A stretch of DNA of 64,000 bases from CAIKBL01 sp964555355. Its GTDB lineage: Bacteria > Pseudomonadota > Gammaproteobacteria > Ga0077536. A model generated the notes under the pieces. It was given only the letters and a program-made list of their open reading frames with translations. It made no database searches and was not told the DNA's origin. The stretch spans positions 62,001-126,000 of the forward strand of contig CAZKRY010000011.1 in NCBI GenBank assembly GCA_964555355.1, written 5' to 3'. The position numbers were made by a program, and so were the translations under genes. Below, in pieces: positions 44,260 to 54,076 of this stretch. Positions within the stretch are counted from its first letter, which is position 1, and each line of letters opens with the position of its first letter.

Positions 44260-45633
44260 TTAATGCGCCGGTTGCTCAATCGGCGCGCGATGTGAATTTT
44301 CCTTGTGCGGCGTATGCGGATGCCAGCCCACAGCTGCCATCATCACGGCGAATCCAATAACGTAGGCGAGCGCGACATGCCAGCCGTGGCGCAGCCAGAG
44401 CCCCACCGATTTCGCTTCCGGATACATGTTGGAAAGCGCGACGCCGGCACTCGATCCAAACCAGATCATTGAGCCGCCAAAGCCGACGGCGTAGGCGAGA
44501 ACACCCCAATCGTAGCCGCCCTGCTTCAGCGCAAGCGCCGTCAGCGGGATGTTGTCGAAGACTGCCGACACAAAACCTAAGCCGAGTGCCGTGCTCCATG
44601 ATGCGAGCGGGAGTTTCTCCACCGGCATCATCGAGGCGCAACTCACCAAGGACAGCAAGAAAATACTGCCCATGGCGGTTTCCGGCAGAATTTCCCAGTC
44701 CGGCCGGCGTAACCACAGTGTCGCGAGGATCGCCAACCAAACCGCGACGCCAATAAACGGAAAGCGATTCGAAATATCGGCGTGATAGGCGTTGACGTAA
44801 ATATTGGTCGCCATCGCGGCGATGAGGATGGTCGCCACAATGTAGATGCGTTTCCAGTCGACATGCGTGTGGGCGTGCGCGTGTTTCAAAATGGACGAGT
44901 AACGCTGCTGCTGAATGGAGGCCGGAATGCCGGTGACTACTAGAGCGATAATTGCGGCCGAATAAGCGTGTACGACATCGAGCGGTGACACACCGTCGAT
45001 CCACATCATCGTCGTCGTGGTATCGCCGACCACGCTACCGGAACCGCCCGCGTTGGAGGCGGCGACAATCGCCGCGAGGTAGCCGATGTGGACTTTCGCT
45101 TTGAACAGTTGATGCGCCATCGCGCCGCCGATCAATGCCGCGGCGATATTGTCGAGAAAGCTCGAAAGCACGAACACCATGACCAGCGCCAGAAACGCAC
45201 CTTTCCAATCGTCCGGCAAATACTTCGGCAAGATGACCGGCACATGGCTTTTTTCGAAATGCCGGGCAAGCAGCGCGAACCCCATCAATAAGCAGAACAA
45301 ATTAGCCAGCGTCACCCATTCGTGATGAAAATGCGCGACAAGCCCACCGACGCCGGGTCCGGTATGAAAGCCGGTAACCACAATTTTGTAGAGAGAAATC
45401 GACGCGAGTCCGGTCAACCCGACGGCCAACGTGTGGTGGTGAAAAATCGCGACACCCAGGAGAGTCAATGCGAACAAAATGAATTCGAATGGAATGCCTA
45501 GTGGCGCGAAGCCATCCGCGGCTAATGCAATGCTTGGTAAACATGTCAGCAATAAACTTTGAATCACCCAGGTGCTGGCATGCGGATGTCGGCGCGGCGC
45601 GCCGGTCGGCACCGCGCTGTTCGTTCTAATCAT
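44260..45633 (-). CDS. NhaD/ArsB-superfamily ion permease
   Basis: 457 residues, GGGGAG ribosome site five bases before ATG 45633. About 11-12 membrane helices. The motifs LSSFLDNIAAALIGGAMAHQ and AAIVAASNAGGSGSVVGDTTTTMMW, and in the second half SAVFDNIPLTALALKQGG, are the duplicated Asp-Asn and TGG-like signature of the IT superfamily (citrate/NhaD/ArsB). It most likely exchanges Na+/H+ or carries an organic anion; the substrate is not decided by sequence reading. Confidence 0.82.
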   Translation of the reverse strand: MIRTNSAVPTGAPRRHPHASTWVIQSLLLTCLPSIALAADGFAPLGIPFEFILFALTLLGVAIFHHHTLAVGLTGLASISLYKIVVTGFHTGPGVGGLVAHFHHEWVTLANLFCLLMGFALLARHFEKSHVPVILPKYLPDDWKGAFLALVMVFVLSSFLDNIAAALIGGAMAHQLFKAKVHIGYLAAIVAASNAGGSGSVVGDTTTTMMWIDGVSPLDVVHAYSAAIIALVVTGIPASIQQQRYSSILKHAHAHTHVDWKRIYIVATILIAAMATNIYVNAYHADISNRFPFIGVAVWLAILATLWLRRPDWEILPETAMGSIFLLSLVSCASMMPVEKLPLASWSTALGLGFVSAVFDNIPLTALALKQGGYDWGVLAYAVGFGGSMIWFGSSAGVALSNMYPEAKSVGLWLRHGWHVALAYVIGFAVMMAAVGWHPHTPHKENSHRAPIEQPAH

Positions 45634-45838
45634 TGGAACTCCCCTTAATCGGCAAGCGCAGTAGTGTAGCGGCGCACTATCGATGCGCCTATCTAGCCGC
45701 TGCCTCCACTATCGATTTGTTGCACTTCCGTTGTCGCGCCCCCTCAAACCTGTGCGGCGGGTTAGAATTCACCAGCCAGCTGGCACGTTGCCGGCAGGCG
45801 AACAACAACGTGTGGCCGCAAAGGCCCGACAACCACGG

Positions 45839-47005
45839 ATGAGAATAATGAATGTGACCGGCCTGGACCGGCGCGGCTGGCCCGTTTTGCTGGGATTTTT
45901 AGCCCTTGTTAGCGCTTGCGCAAAGCCCCCGGAACCGCCTCCGCCGCCCGCCGGCCCAACGCCGGTCAGTGTGGCGGCGGCGCTTGAGCGTGAAGTTTTC
46001 TTGTCGGATGAATTCCCGGGGCAGTTCGAAGCCGTTGACTCGGTCGAGGTGCGTCCGCGTGTTAGCGGCTACCTGCAGTCGATTCATTTCGAACCCGGCA
46101 GCGATGTTAAACGCGGGCAACTGTTGTTTGTGATCGATCCGCGTCCCTTCGCCGCCAAGCTCGCGCAAGCCGAAGCGGCGCTTAAGAACACCGAAGCGCA
46201 GCTGTCGCTCGCGCGAATCGAACAAAAGCGGCAAACACTCATGTTGAAAGATCGCGCGACGAGTCAGCGCGAACTGGATGCCGCGACCGCTGCGGTCAAT
46301 AGTTTGGAGGCGGCGAAACTTGGCAATCTGGCGGCGATCCAAAGCGCTCGCCTTGAATTGGAATTCACGCGCATTACCTCACCCATCGACGGTCGTATCG
46401 GGCGCGACGAAGTCCGGATCGGCAACTTGGTCCAGGGTGACAATGCAGGTTCGGCCTTGCTCACCACCATCGTCTCGCAAGATCCGATCTACGTTGCGTT
46501 CGAAGCCGATGAACAGGCCTACCTAAATTATCTCGCGGGCGAAGCAGCGGACACACTCTCGGTGGCGGTGGGACTCGCGAACGAAGCGGATTTTCCGCAT
46601 CAAGCGAAACTAGCGTTCGTCGACAATCGACTCGCGGCCGGCTCCGGCACGGTGCGACTGCGTGCGGTGCTTGCGAATCCAGCACGCAAGTTCGCCCCCG
46701 GAAATTTCGCCCGCGTGAAACTCCAAACCACCCAGCACGCAACGCGCGCGGTATTGGTCGCCGAGCGTGCGATCGGCACGGATCAAAGTAAGCGCTTTGT
46801 GCTTGTCGTCGGCCAGGATAACGTGGCCAATTACCGCGAAATCCACCTTGGCCGGCAAGTCGGCGCACTACGCGTCATTTCGCGCGGTCTCAAAGCGGGT
46901 GAAATCATTGTCGTCAACGGTCTGCAACGCGTGCGTCCGGGTAGTCCGGTCGCGCCGCAGACCGTGTCGATGGAGGAAGCGCCTGCGCCGCCCGCGGCCG
47001 GTTAG
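45839..47005 (+). CDS. RND efflux periplasmic adaptor lipoprotein (MFP)
   Basis: 388 residues from ATG 45839, or 385 from ATG 45848; both lie far inside the longer frame from 45683. The lipobox is LVSAC. A Pro-rich linker precedes the lipoyl/barrel-sandwich half (VEVRPRVSGYLQSIHFEPG, VKRGQLLFVIDPRPF), a coiled coil (EAALKNTEAQLSLARIEQKR), and the second half LELEFTRITSPIDGRIG, which is the MexA/AcrA/MexE signature. It bridges the inner pump and the outer-membrane channel. First gene of a three-gene efflux operon. Confidence 0.95.
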   Translation: MRIMNVTGLDRRGWPVLLGFLALVSACAKPPEPPPPPAGPTPVSVAAALEREVFLSDEFPGQFEAVDSVEVRPRVSGYLQSIHFEPGSDVKRGQLLFVIDPRPFAAKLAQAEAALKNTEAQLSLARIEQKRQTLMLKDRATSQRELDAATAAVNSLEAAKLGNLAAIQSARLELEFTRITSPIDGRIGRDEVRIGNLVQGDNAGSALLTTIVSQDPIYVAFEADEQAYLNYLAGEAADTLSVAVGLANEADFPHQAKLAFVDNRLAAGSGTVRLRAVLANPARKFAPGNFARVKLQTTQHATRAVLVAERAIGTDQSKRFVLVVGQDNVANYREIHLGRQVGALRVISRGLKAGEIIVVNGLQRVRPGSPVAPQTVSMEEAPAPPAAG

Positions 47006-47011
47006 TCCTCC

Positions 47012-50000
47012 ATGAATATTTCGCGCACGTTTATTGAGCGCCCGATTTTTGCCGGGGTGCTGTCCATCCTGATTTTCGCGGCGGGTTTAATCGCTATCCC
47101 ATTCCTGCCCGTGTCCGAATACCCGGATGTCGTTCCGCCGTCGGTTGTGGTGACCGCCACTTATCCGGGCGCGAACCCACAGGTCATTGCGGAAACCGTG
47201 GCCGCGCCGCTTGAAGAACAGATCAACGGTATTGAGGATATGTTGTACATGTCCTCGATGGCGACCACTGACGGCCTACTCAATCTCACCGTGACTTTTA
47301 AAATCGGGACAGACCCCGATTTAGCGGAATCGCAGGTTCAAAATCGGGTGCAGCGCGCGTTGCCGCGCTTGCCGCTTGAAGTGCGGCAATTCGGCGTCAT
47401 CACGCAGAAACAATCACCCAATCTCACGATGGTGGTGCATTTGATCTCGCCGGATGCGCGTTACAACGATCTTTATTTGCGTAATTTCGCGATACTCAAT
47501 TTGCGCGACGTGCTGCGGCGGATCCCGGGGATGGGTGAAGTCATGGTGTTTGGCGCCGGCGACTATGCGATGCGCGTCTGGTTGGACCCGCACAAACTCG
47601 CCGCGCGCAATTTGACGGCGTCCGATGTGGTCAGTGCGATTCAAGAACAGAACCAGCAGGTCGCGGCGGGAATCGTCGGTGCGCCACCCTCGGGTAAAGA
47701 CGTCGAATTTCAGTTGTCGGTGAACACGCAAGGTCGGCTCGCCACCGAAGAAGAGTTCGGCAACATCATTGTGCGCGCCGATCCCGGCGGTGGAATTTTG
47801 CGCCTGCGCGATGTCGCACGCATTGAACTTGGCGCTGGCGATTACTCGCTACGGAGCCTGCTCGACAACAAACCGGCAGTCGCGCTCGGAATTTTCCAGG
47901 CCCCGGGTTCTAACGCCGTGGCGCTTTCCAAAGCGGTGCGGCGCGCGATGGACCAAGCCAAACGCGATTTTCCGGACGGGATGGATTACACCATCGTTTA
48001 CAACCCCCCACGCTTTGTCGAAAAATCGATTCGTGCGGTGATCAAAACCCTGCTCGAGGCGATCGCGCTGGTCGTCGTCGTGGTCATCGTCTTCCTAAAA
48101 ACCTGGCGCGCGTCGATTATTCCGCTGATCGCCGTGCCGGTGTCGATTGTCGGGACCTTCGCGGTCATGCTGCTCGCTGGATTTTCAATCAATACGCTGA
48201 CTTTGTTCGGTCTGGTGTTATCGATCGGCATCGTCGTGGACGACGCCATCGTCGTGGTCGAAAACGTCGAGCGTAATATCGAAATGGGTTTAAACCCGGT
48301 TGCCGCCACGCGCCGCGCGATGGAAGAAGTCAGCGGGCCCATCATTGCGATAGCCTTAACACTCTGCGCGGTGTTCATTCCCATCGCCTTCATCAGCGGA
48401 TTGACCGGCCAGTTCTACCGGCAGTTCGCGCTCACAATCGCTATCTCCACTGTGATCTCGGCCTTTAATTCACTCACCCTATCGCCGGCGCTCGCCGCCG
48501 TGCTCCTGCGCCCACATGGCGCGCCACCCGATGCCTTCACACGCGTCATCGACAAGCTATTTGGTTGGTTCTTCCGGGGGTTCGATGCGGTCTTTCGCAG
48601 CGCGTCGCGGGGTTATGTGCACACGGTGCGCGGCGTTTTGCGGGCGCGGTTCTGGGTATTGCTGGTGTACTGCGGATTACTCGGGCTCACCTACTTTGCA
48701 TTCCACACCGTGCCGAGCGGGTTTATTCCTGGGCAGGATAAACAATACGTCATCGGTTTTGCGCAGCTACCCGATGGTGCGTCACTCGATCGCACGGAAG
48801 AAGTCGTGCGGCGCGTGACGGACATTGCGCTCAAAACCAAAGGCATCGTCAATGTGGTGGCATTTCCGGGTTTATCCATCATCGGCTTTACGAATTCGCC
48901 GAATTCCGCAGTGTTCTTTTTCAATCTCGATGAGTTCGAGAATCGGCGCACGCCCGATCTTTCCGGCATGGCGCTGGTCGGCGCGCTCAATCAGCAATTG
49001 GCCGGTATCGAAGAAGCGTTCATCGCGGTATTTCCGTCGCCGGCGGTGGAAGGCTTGGGCATGCTCGGCGGCTTTAAGTTGCAGCTTGAAGATCGCGTCG
49101 GACTTGGCAACGAGCAACTGTATGCCGCGCTACAAGCCGTGCTCGGCAAGGCGTGGCAAACGCCGGAATTGGCCGGCGTTTTTTCGAGTTACCAAATCAA
49201 CGTGCCGCAGCTCTTTGCCGATGTCGATCGCGATAAAGCCAAACGCATGGGAGTCGATCTCAATGCGGTGTTCGCCACGCTGCAGGTCAACTTGGGATCT
49301 TTCTACGTCAACGACTTTAACCGCTTCGGCAAAACTTATCGCGTCATCGTGCAGGCCGATGCCCCCTATCGCGCGGCCGCCGAAGACATTGCCACGCTGA
49401 AGACGCGCAACGACGTCGGTGAGATGGTGCCGCTCGGTGCGCTCGTGGAAATTAAACCCAGCTTTGGACCGGATCGCGCCGTGCGTTACAACGCGTTTCC
49501 GGCCGCCGACATCAACGGCGCGGCCGCGCCTGGTTTTAGCTCTGGTCAGGCGCAGGCCGCGATCACGCGCATCATCGAGGAAACCGTGCCACGCGGCATT
49601 AGCTTTGAATGGACCGAACTGGTCTATCAAGAGATCTTGGCCGGCAACACCGCGGTGGTTGTCTTTCCGCTCTGCGCGATATTGGTTTTTCTGGTGCTGG
49701 CCGCGCAGTACGAAAGTTTGAAGTTGCCGCTCGCCATTATCCTGATCGTGCCGCTGTGCCTGTTATTCGCGATTGGCGGCGTGTGGTTAACGGGCGGTGA
49801 CCGCAACATTTTCACGCAGATTGCGTTATTCGTCTTGATGGGTTTGGCGTGTAAAAACGCGATCTTGCTCGTTGAGTTCGCGCGCGAATTTGAAGACAAC
49901 GAACCGCTCGCCGGGCCCGTGGTCGCCGCGCTGCAAGCCTGCCGCATGCGGCTGCGGCCGATCTTGATGACCTCCATCGCCTTCATCATGGGCGTGGTGC

Positions 50001-50185
50001 CGCTGGTGTTGTCGAGTGGCGCGGGCGCCGAAATGCGCCACACCATGGGCGTTGCCGTGTTATCCGGAATGGTTGGGGTCACGTTGTTCGGTTTGTTTTT
50101 GACGCCGGTATTTTATGTGTTGTTGCACTGGGTGCCACGTGCACAACGACGGGTCACGGTATCCACGGCGGAAGGTGGCGCGTGA
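47012..50185 (+). CDS. RND-family multidrug efflux permease (AcrB/MexF-like)
   Basis: 1057 residues. Begins NISRTFIERPIFAGVLSILI, typical of HAE1 pumps. TM4 carries the proton-relay Asp pair in SIGIVVDDAIVVVENVERN, the conserved Lys in TM10 appears in GLACKNAILLVEFARE, and the porter and docking domains lie between the two sets of six helices. The pump extrudes drugs, dyes or solvents using the proton gradient. The start is six bases after the adaptor stop, and the end overlaps the channel gene. Confidence 0.97.
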   Translation: MNISRTFIERPIFAGVLSILIFAAGLIAIPFLPVSEYPDVVPPSVVVTATYPGANPQVIAETVAAPLEEQINGIEDMLYMSSMATTDGLLNLTVTFKIGTDPDLAESQVQNRVQRALPRLPLEVRQFGVITQKQSPNLTMVVHLISPDARYNDLYLRNFAILNLRDVLRRIPGMGEVMVFGAGDYAMRVWLDPHKLAARNLTASDVVSAIQEQNQQVAAGIVGAPPSGKDVEFQLSVNTQGRLATEEEFGNIIVRADPGGGILRLRDVARIELGAGDYSLRSLLDNKPAVALGIFQAPGSNAVALSKAVRRAMDQAKRDFPDGMDYTIVYNPPRFVEKSIRAVIKTLLEAIALVVVVVIVFLKTWRASIIPLIAVPVSIVGTFAVMLLAGFSINTLTLFGLVLSIGIVVDDAIVVVENVERNIEMGLNPVAATRRAMEEVSGPIIAIALTLCAVFIPIAFISGLTGQFYRQFALTIAISTVISAFNSLTLSPALAAVLLRPHGAPPDAFTRVIDKLFGWFFRGFDAVFRSASRGYVHTVRGVLRARFWVLLVYCGLLGLTYFAFHTVPSGFIPGQDKQYVIGFAQLPDGASLDRTEEVVRRVTDIALKTKGIVNVVAFPGLSIIGFTNSPNSAVFFFNLDEFENRRTPDLSGMALVGALNQQLAGIEEAFIAVFPSPAVEGLGMLGGFKLQLEDRVGLGNEQLYAALQAVLGKAWQTPELAGVFSSYQINVPQLFADVDRDKAKRMGVDLNAVFATLQVNLGSFYVNDFNRFGKTYRVIVQADAPYRAAAEDIATLKTRNDVGEMVPLGALVEIKPSFGPDRAVRYNAFPAADINGAAAPGFSSGQAQAAITRIIEETVPRGISFEWTELVYQEILAGNTAVVVFPLCAILVFLVLAAQYESLKLPLAIILIVPLCLLFAIGGVWLTGGDRNIFTQIALFVLMGLACKNAILLVEFAREFEDNEPLAGPVVAALQACRMRLRPILMTSIAFIMGVVPLVLSSGAGAEMRHTMGVAVLSGMVGVTLFGLFLTPVFYVLLHWVPRAQRRVTVSTAEGGA

Positions 50186-51594
50186 GAGTCAGTGTCTTGC
50201 TCGCGTGTGTTGCGCTTACCGGCTGCTCGCTCGCACCACCATTGCCCGATGCTGGGGTGACCGCACCCGCGGCTTATAAGGAAACCTCGGCCGCGGTCAG
50301 CGGCGACTGGAAAGTCGCGGAACCCGCGGACGGCGAGGCGCGCGGACGCTGGTGGGAGATTTTTCGCGATCCGGAGTTGAACACGCTGCTTGAGACGGCG
50401 ACGACGCAAAACCAGAACATCCAAGTGGCGCTCGCCAGACTCGAGCAAAGCCGTGCGCGTGTGCGATTGGCGCGCGCCTCGTTATGGCCGCGGATCGATC
50501 TAGGGTTCGGTGGCGCACGCGTTAAACCCAGCCAAGTGCCGGCGCAGGGCGACTTCGTTAACGAAGAATACTCGCGCCTCAGCGCAGGTTTGCAGGCGAG
50601 TTGGGAAGTCGATCTGTTCGGCCGCGCGCGCGATGCGGTCCAAGCGGTGCGCGCGGAAGCCGCCGCCGAGCGGGCCTTGCTCGCGAATCTTACATTGAGC
50701 GTGCAAGCGGACGTCGCGGACAACTACTTTAGGCTACGCGCGCTGGATGACGAGTCGATTGTCGTGCAACGAACGATCGAGACGCGTGAAGAAGCGATCA
50801 AACTGATTCGGCTGCGGCATGACGCGGGCGACTTGAGCGCTTTTGAATTAGAACAACAGTTGGCCGAACTCGAAGCCAATCGCGCGGAACTGCAATCGTT
50901 GGCGCGCGCGCGTGCTGAGTATGAACACGCGCTTGCGGTGTTAAGCGGTCGCTTGCCGAGCGACTTCAGCGTCACGCCGCGTTTCTCGGCCCGTGGTCTA
51001 CCGAGCGTTCCCACCGGGCTGCCGTCCACGCTGCTTGAGCGGCGCCCGGACATTGCAGCGGCGCAACGGCGCATGATCGCGGCCAATGCGCGGATTGGGG
51101 TGGCCAAAGCCGCGTTTTATCCGCTGCTGAATTTGACCGCGGACTTTGGCGTTGAAGCAGGCAGTCTCGGCGAACTTTTCAAATGGGGTAGCCGCACTTG
51201 GGCGCTGGGACCGGTGGGCGGCGTGCTGCTCAGCCTGCCAATCTTTGACGGCGGGCGGAATAAGGCAAACCTGGCCGGCGCCGAAGCCGAATTCGATGCC
51301 GAAATCGCGAACTATCGGCAGACGGTGCTGAATGCGTTTGGCGAAGTGGAGGACGGTTTATCCGGCTTACGCACGCTCGCGGCGCAAACCGATTCGCTCA
51401 ACTTAGCAATCGCCGCCGCCGAGCGTGTCTACAAAATCGCCGATGCCCGCTATCAGGCCGGCCAGACTGGATATCTAGAGGTGTTGGACGCCCGGCGCGC
51501 GTTGATTGCGTTGCGTCGCCAGGAAGCCGCGTTGCACGGTACGCGCGCGACGACGACTGTGAGATTGGTGCGCGCGCTAGGTGGTGGCTGGTAA
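50182..51594 (+). CDS. Outer-membrane efflux channel lipoprotein (OprM/NodT family)
   Basis: 470 residues from GTG 50182, which overlaps the pump stop (GTGA). The signal is VRVSVLLACVALTGCS with lipobox LTGC. The paired helical repeats of the TolC/OprM family follow, including GRWWEIFRDPELNTLLETA, LSAGLQASWEVDLFGRARDA and GLPSTLLERRPDIAAAQRR. It forms the outer-membrane tunnel of the tripartite pump. Terminal repeats start right after the gene. Confidence 0.96.
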   Translation: MRVSVLLACVALTGCSLAPPLPDAGVTAPAAYKETSAAVSGDWKVAEPADGEARGRWWEIFRDPELNTLLETATTQNQNIQVALARLEQSRARVRLARASLWPRIDLGFGGARVKPSQVPAQGDFVNEEYSRLSAGLQASWEVDLFGRARDAVQAVRAEAAAERALLANLTLSVQADVADNYFRLRALDDESIVVQRTIETREEAIKLIRLRHDAGDLSAFELEQQLAELEANRAELQSLARARAEYEHALAVLSGRLPSDFSVTPRFSARGLPSVPTGLPSTLLERRPDIAAAQRRMIAANARIGVAKAAFYPLLNLTADFGVEAGSLGELFKWGSRTWALGPVGGVLLSLPIFDGGRNKANLAGAEAEFDAEIANYRQTVLNAFGEVEDGLSGLRTLAAQTDSLNLAIAAAERVYKIADARYQAGQTGYLEVLDARRALIALRRQEAALHGTRATTTVRLVRALGGGW

Positions 51595-51609
51595 GTTACT
51601 TCTGTACTT

Positions 51610-51793
51610 ACCCTCCCGCGTGCGGGGGAGGGTAGGGTGAGGGTCTTCGCGCAACACTCGTCGACGCGCTGCCCCTCACCCGGCGCTACGCGCCGACCTC
51701 TCCCGGTGGGAGAGGTTGAGGTTGACGTTTCGCCGACGCATCGTTGGTTGTTTTCGCCCTCTCCCGCGAGCGGGAGAGGGCAGGGTGAGGGTC
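51610..51793. repeat. Cluster of three palindromic repeats after the efflux operon
   Basis: CCCTCCCGCGTGCGGGGGAGGG plus AGGGTGAGGGTCTTCGC; then CCCCTCACCCGGCGC ... GCGCCGACCTCTCCCGGTGGG; then CCCTCTCCCGCGAGCGGGAG and AGGGTGAGGG. Three hairpin-forming modules of the same family as at 44147 and 54077. They may stabilise or terminate the efflux mRNA. Confidence 0.75.
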
Positions 51794-51807
51794 GTTCCGC
51801 GTCAGCC

Positions 51808-51930
51808 TTACGCGCCAAGCGGCCTCAACAGCGAATCCGCCATGCTGGTCACCGCGTACGCCCAGCCGCTGAGGGCGGCGGCAACAACGGCAATGGTCGC
51901 GGTGGTTTCAAGCATTAAGGTGTTCATCAT
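51808..51930 (-). CDS. Small membrane protein of 40 residues, previously easy to miss
   Basis: On the minus strand a strong AAAGGAGCC ribosome site (51932-51939) precedes two ATG codons (51930 and 51927; the second has the better five-base spacing). The frame encodes MMNTLMLETTATIAVVAAAL and SGWAYAVTSMADSLLRPLGA, then TAA. A hydrophobic stretch of about 19 residues (about 10-28) suggests a single-pass membrane peptide or a small secreted one. No family is recognised. It lies between the repeats and argC and has about 200 bases of possible promoter upstream. Confidence 0.5.
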   Translation of the reverse strand: MMNTLMLETTATIAVVAAALSGWAYAVTSMADSLLRPLGA

Positions 51931-52127
51931 GGCTCCTTTGGCGGGGCGTTCCCGCGTCTTCGATGGTGCGCAGATTACGGCCCGGGTGTATCAATAAGAT
52001 TGCACGGACCGGGCGAATTGTTCGCGCAATGTTTCAATTACGTCGCCGCACCTCTCGCCGCCTTCCCCTCCCGCGGAAACCTCGCTAGGCTGGCCGCCCT
52101 CGTTCCTACCGACACTGGATTTCTTAA

Positions 52128-53078
52128 GTGAGCGCACGCGTTTTTATCGATGGTGAAGCTGGCACCACCGGATTGCAGATACGGGCTCGTCTCCATGCGC
52201 GCCAGGATTTGGAGCTCGTTAGCCTATCCGGCGCGGAACGCAAAGACCCGGCGGCGCGGCGCGCGATATTGAATGACGTCGATTTGGTGGTGCTGTGTTT
52301 GCCGGACGATGCCGCGCGTGAAGCAGTGGCGATGATCGACAATCCGCGTGTCAAGGTAATCGATGCCAGCACGGCGCACCGGGTGACGCCCGGTTGGACG
52401 TACGGTTTTCCGGAACTCTCGTCAGCGCAGGCGACTGCCATCCAAACCGCAACGCGGGTCGCGAATCCGGGCTGTTATCCGACCGGCGCGATCGCGTTGT
52501 TACATCCACTCATTCGCGCGGGCCTACTGCCCGCCGACTATGCGGTGACGATTAATGCCGTATCGGGTTACAGCGGCGGCGGCAAAAGTCTTATTCAACG
52601 GTACGAAGATCCCGCATCCCCGGATAAGCTCGACGCGCCGTTCTGGTTGTACGCCTTGTCGCTCGAGCACAAGCATGTGCCGGAAATCCAACAATACAGC
52701 GGGCTCACGCGGCGGCCGTTGTTTATGCCGAGCGTAGGACGTTTCGCGCAAGGCATGTTGGTGCAAGTGCCGTTACAGCTCTGGGCATTGCCGGCGCGTC
52801 CGACGGTTGCTGAGATCCATGCGTGTCTAAGCGCGGCGTATCGTGATCAGCAGTTCGTCAAGGTCGAGCCGCTCGTCGCCGGTGAGGCGCGAGAGCGATT
52901 GACCGCTGAGGACCTCAACAACACGAACCACATGCGGCTCTATTGTTTTGGTAACGAGGCTCATCGACAGGTCGTCTTAAGCGCGCAACTCGACAACTTG
53001 GGCAAGGGTGCGTCGGGTGCGGCGGTTCAAAATCTGAATCTAATGCTAGGCATGCCCGCGTCGATGGGCCTCCTATAA
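52128..53078 (+). CDS. argC: N-acetyl-gamma-glutamyl-phosphate reductase, type 2
   Basis: 316 residues from GTG 52128. VFIDGEAGTTGLQIRARLHA at the N-terminus and a shorter length identify the type 2 ArgC. The catalytic Cys lies in VANPGCYPTGAIALLHPL, and YSGGGKSLI follows. It reduces N-acetyl-glutamyl-phosphate with NADPH in arginine synthesis. No other arg gene lies nearby. Confidence 0.95.
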   Translation: MSARVFIDGEAGTTGLQIRARLHARQDLELVSLSGAERKDPAARRAILNDVDLVVLCLPDDAAREAVAMIDNPRVKVIDASTAHRVTPGWTYGFPELSSAQATAIQTATRVANPGCYPTGAIALLHPLIRAGLLPADYAVTINAVSGYSGGGKSLIQRYEDPASPDKLDAPFWLYALSLEHKHVPEIQQYSGLTRRPLFMPSVGRFAQGMLVQVPLQLWALPARPTVAEIHACLSAAYRDQQFVKVEPLVAGEARERLTAEDLNNTNHMRLYCFGNEAHRQVVLSAQLDNLGKGASGAAVQNLNLMLGMPASMGLL

Positions 53079-53213
53079 GCGGACGCTGACGATTAGCGGT
53101 GGGTTGATCTCGATCACGGCCGCTGATTCGCAAGCGGCCCTAGTCGGTAAGTACACGTGTGTTCGACGACACGCATCGTTATCATGCCGGGAGTATTACT
53201 GAAGCAGTCTCCC

Positions 53214-54071
53214 ATGGAAGTTTTAACAGTTCCCAGCTACCAACATTTTCGCGCGCGACCGCTTTCCGGCTATGCCGGCGCCTTGATCGAGGGACTCGAT
53301 CTGCTGCGCCCTTTAAGCGCTGCGGCACTCGCTGAGCTCCGCGCGGCGTGGCTTCACTTCGGCGTCCTCTTTTTTCGAGATCAGCCGCTACCGCCGGCGG
53401 ATTTTCAGGCTTTTGCGCAGCGCTTTGGCGAAGTGGTTGAGTACCCCTTCGTTAAAGGCATCGAAGGTTTTCCGTTGATCATTCCGGTGTTGAAGCTACC
53501 GCATGAGCGCAGCAACTTTGGGGGAATTTGGCACACCGACACGGCGTACCTCGACGAACCCCCGATGGCCTCGATGTTGATCGGACGCGAAATCCCGCCC
53601 TATGGAGGCGACACCTTGTTCGCGAGCGGCTACGCGGCATTCGACGCGCTATCACCCGCGCTGCGTGAAATGTTGGAAGGGTTGCGTGGTGTGAACACCT
53701 CGGCCAAGGCGGATGTCACCAAAACGCGCGAAGACCGGATTGCCGATTCCGCCACCGACAACGTCAAAAAAAGTTATGTCGTTGAGCATCCGGTGGTACG
53801 CACGCATCCCGAGACCGGCCGCAAATGCTTGTACGTTAATTTCGGGCATACCGCGCGGTTTGCCGGCATGACGGAAGAGGAGAGCAAACCTCTGCTGGAT
53901 TTCCTTTTCGCGCATCAGATCCGCCCCGAATTCACCTGCCGCTTTTCGTGGCAAGTGAATTCGATCGCGTTCTGGGACAATCGCTGCATGCTGCATAACC
54001 CGGTCAACGACTATCACGGGTTTCGGCGCTTGCTCCATCGCGTGACGTTAAAGGGCGACAGGCCGGGGTAA
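53214..54071 (+). CDS. TauD/TfdA-family 2-oxoglutarate dioxygenase
   Basis: 285 residues from ATG 53214, chosen because the family begins just before HFRARPLSGYAGALIEGL; a GTG at 53157 would add 19 residues without a family counterpart. Metal ligands: HxD in GIWHTDTAYLDEPP and the distal His in LLHRVT, with Arg for 2-oxoglutarate nearby. TauD relatives hydroxylate sulfonates, phenoxyacetates or other small acids. The substrate cannot be predicted. Monocistronic, followed by repeats. Confidence 0.88.
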   Translation: MEVLTVPSYQHFRARPLSGYAGALIEGLDLLRPLSAAALAELRAAWLHFGVLFFRDQPLPPADFQAFAQRFGEVVEYPFVKGIEGFPLIIPVLKLPHERSNFGGIWHTDTAYLDEPPMASMLIGREIPPYGGDTLFASGYAAFDALSPALREMLEGLRGVNTSAKADVTKTREDRIADSATDNVKKSYVVEHPVVRTHPETGRKCLYVNFGHTARFAGMTEEESKPLLDFLFAHQIRPEFTCRFSWQVNSIAFWDNRCMLHNPVNDYHGFRRLLHRVTLKGDRPG

Positions 54072-54076
54072 AAAGG

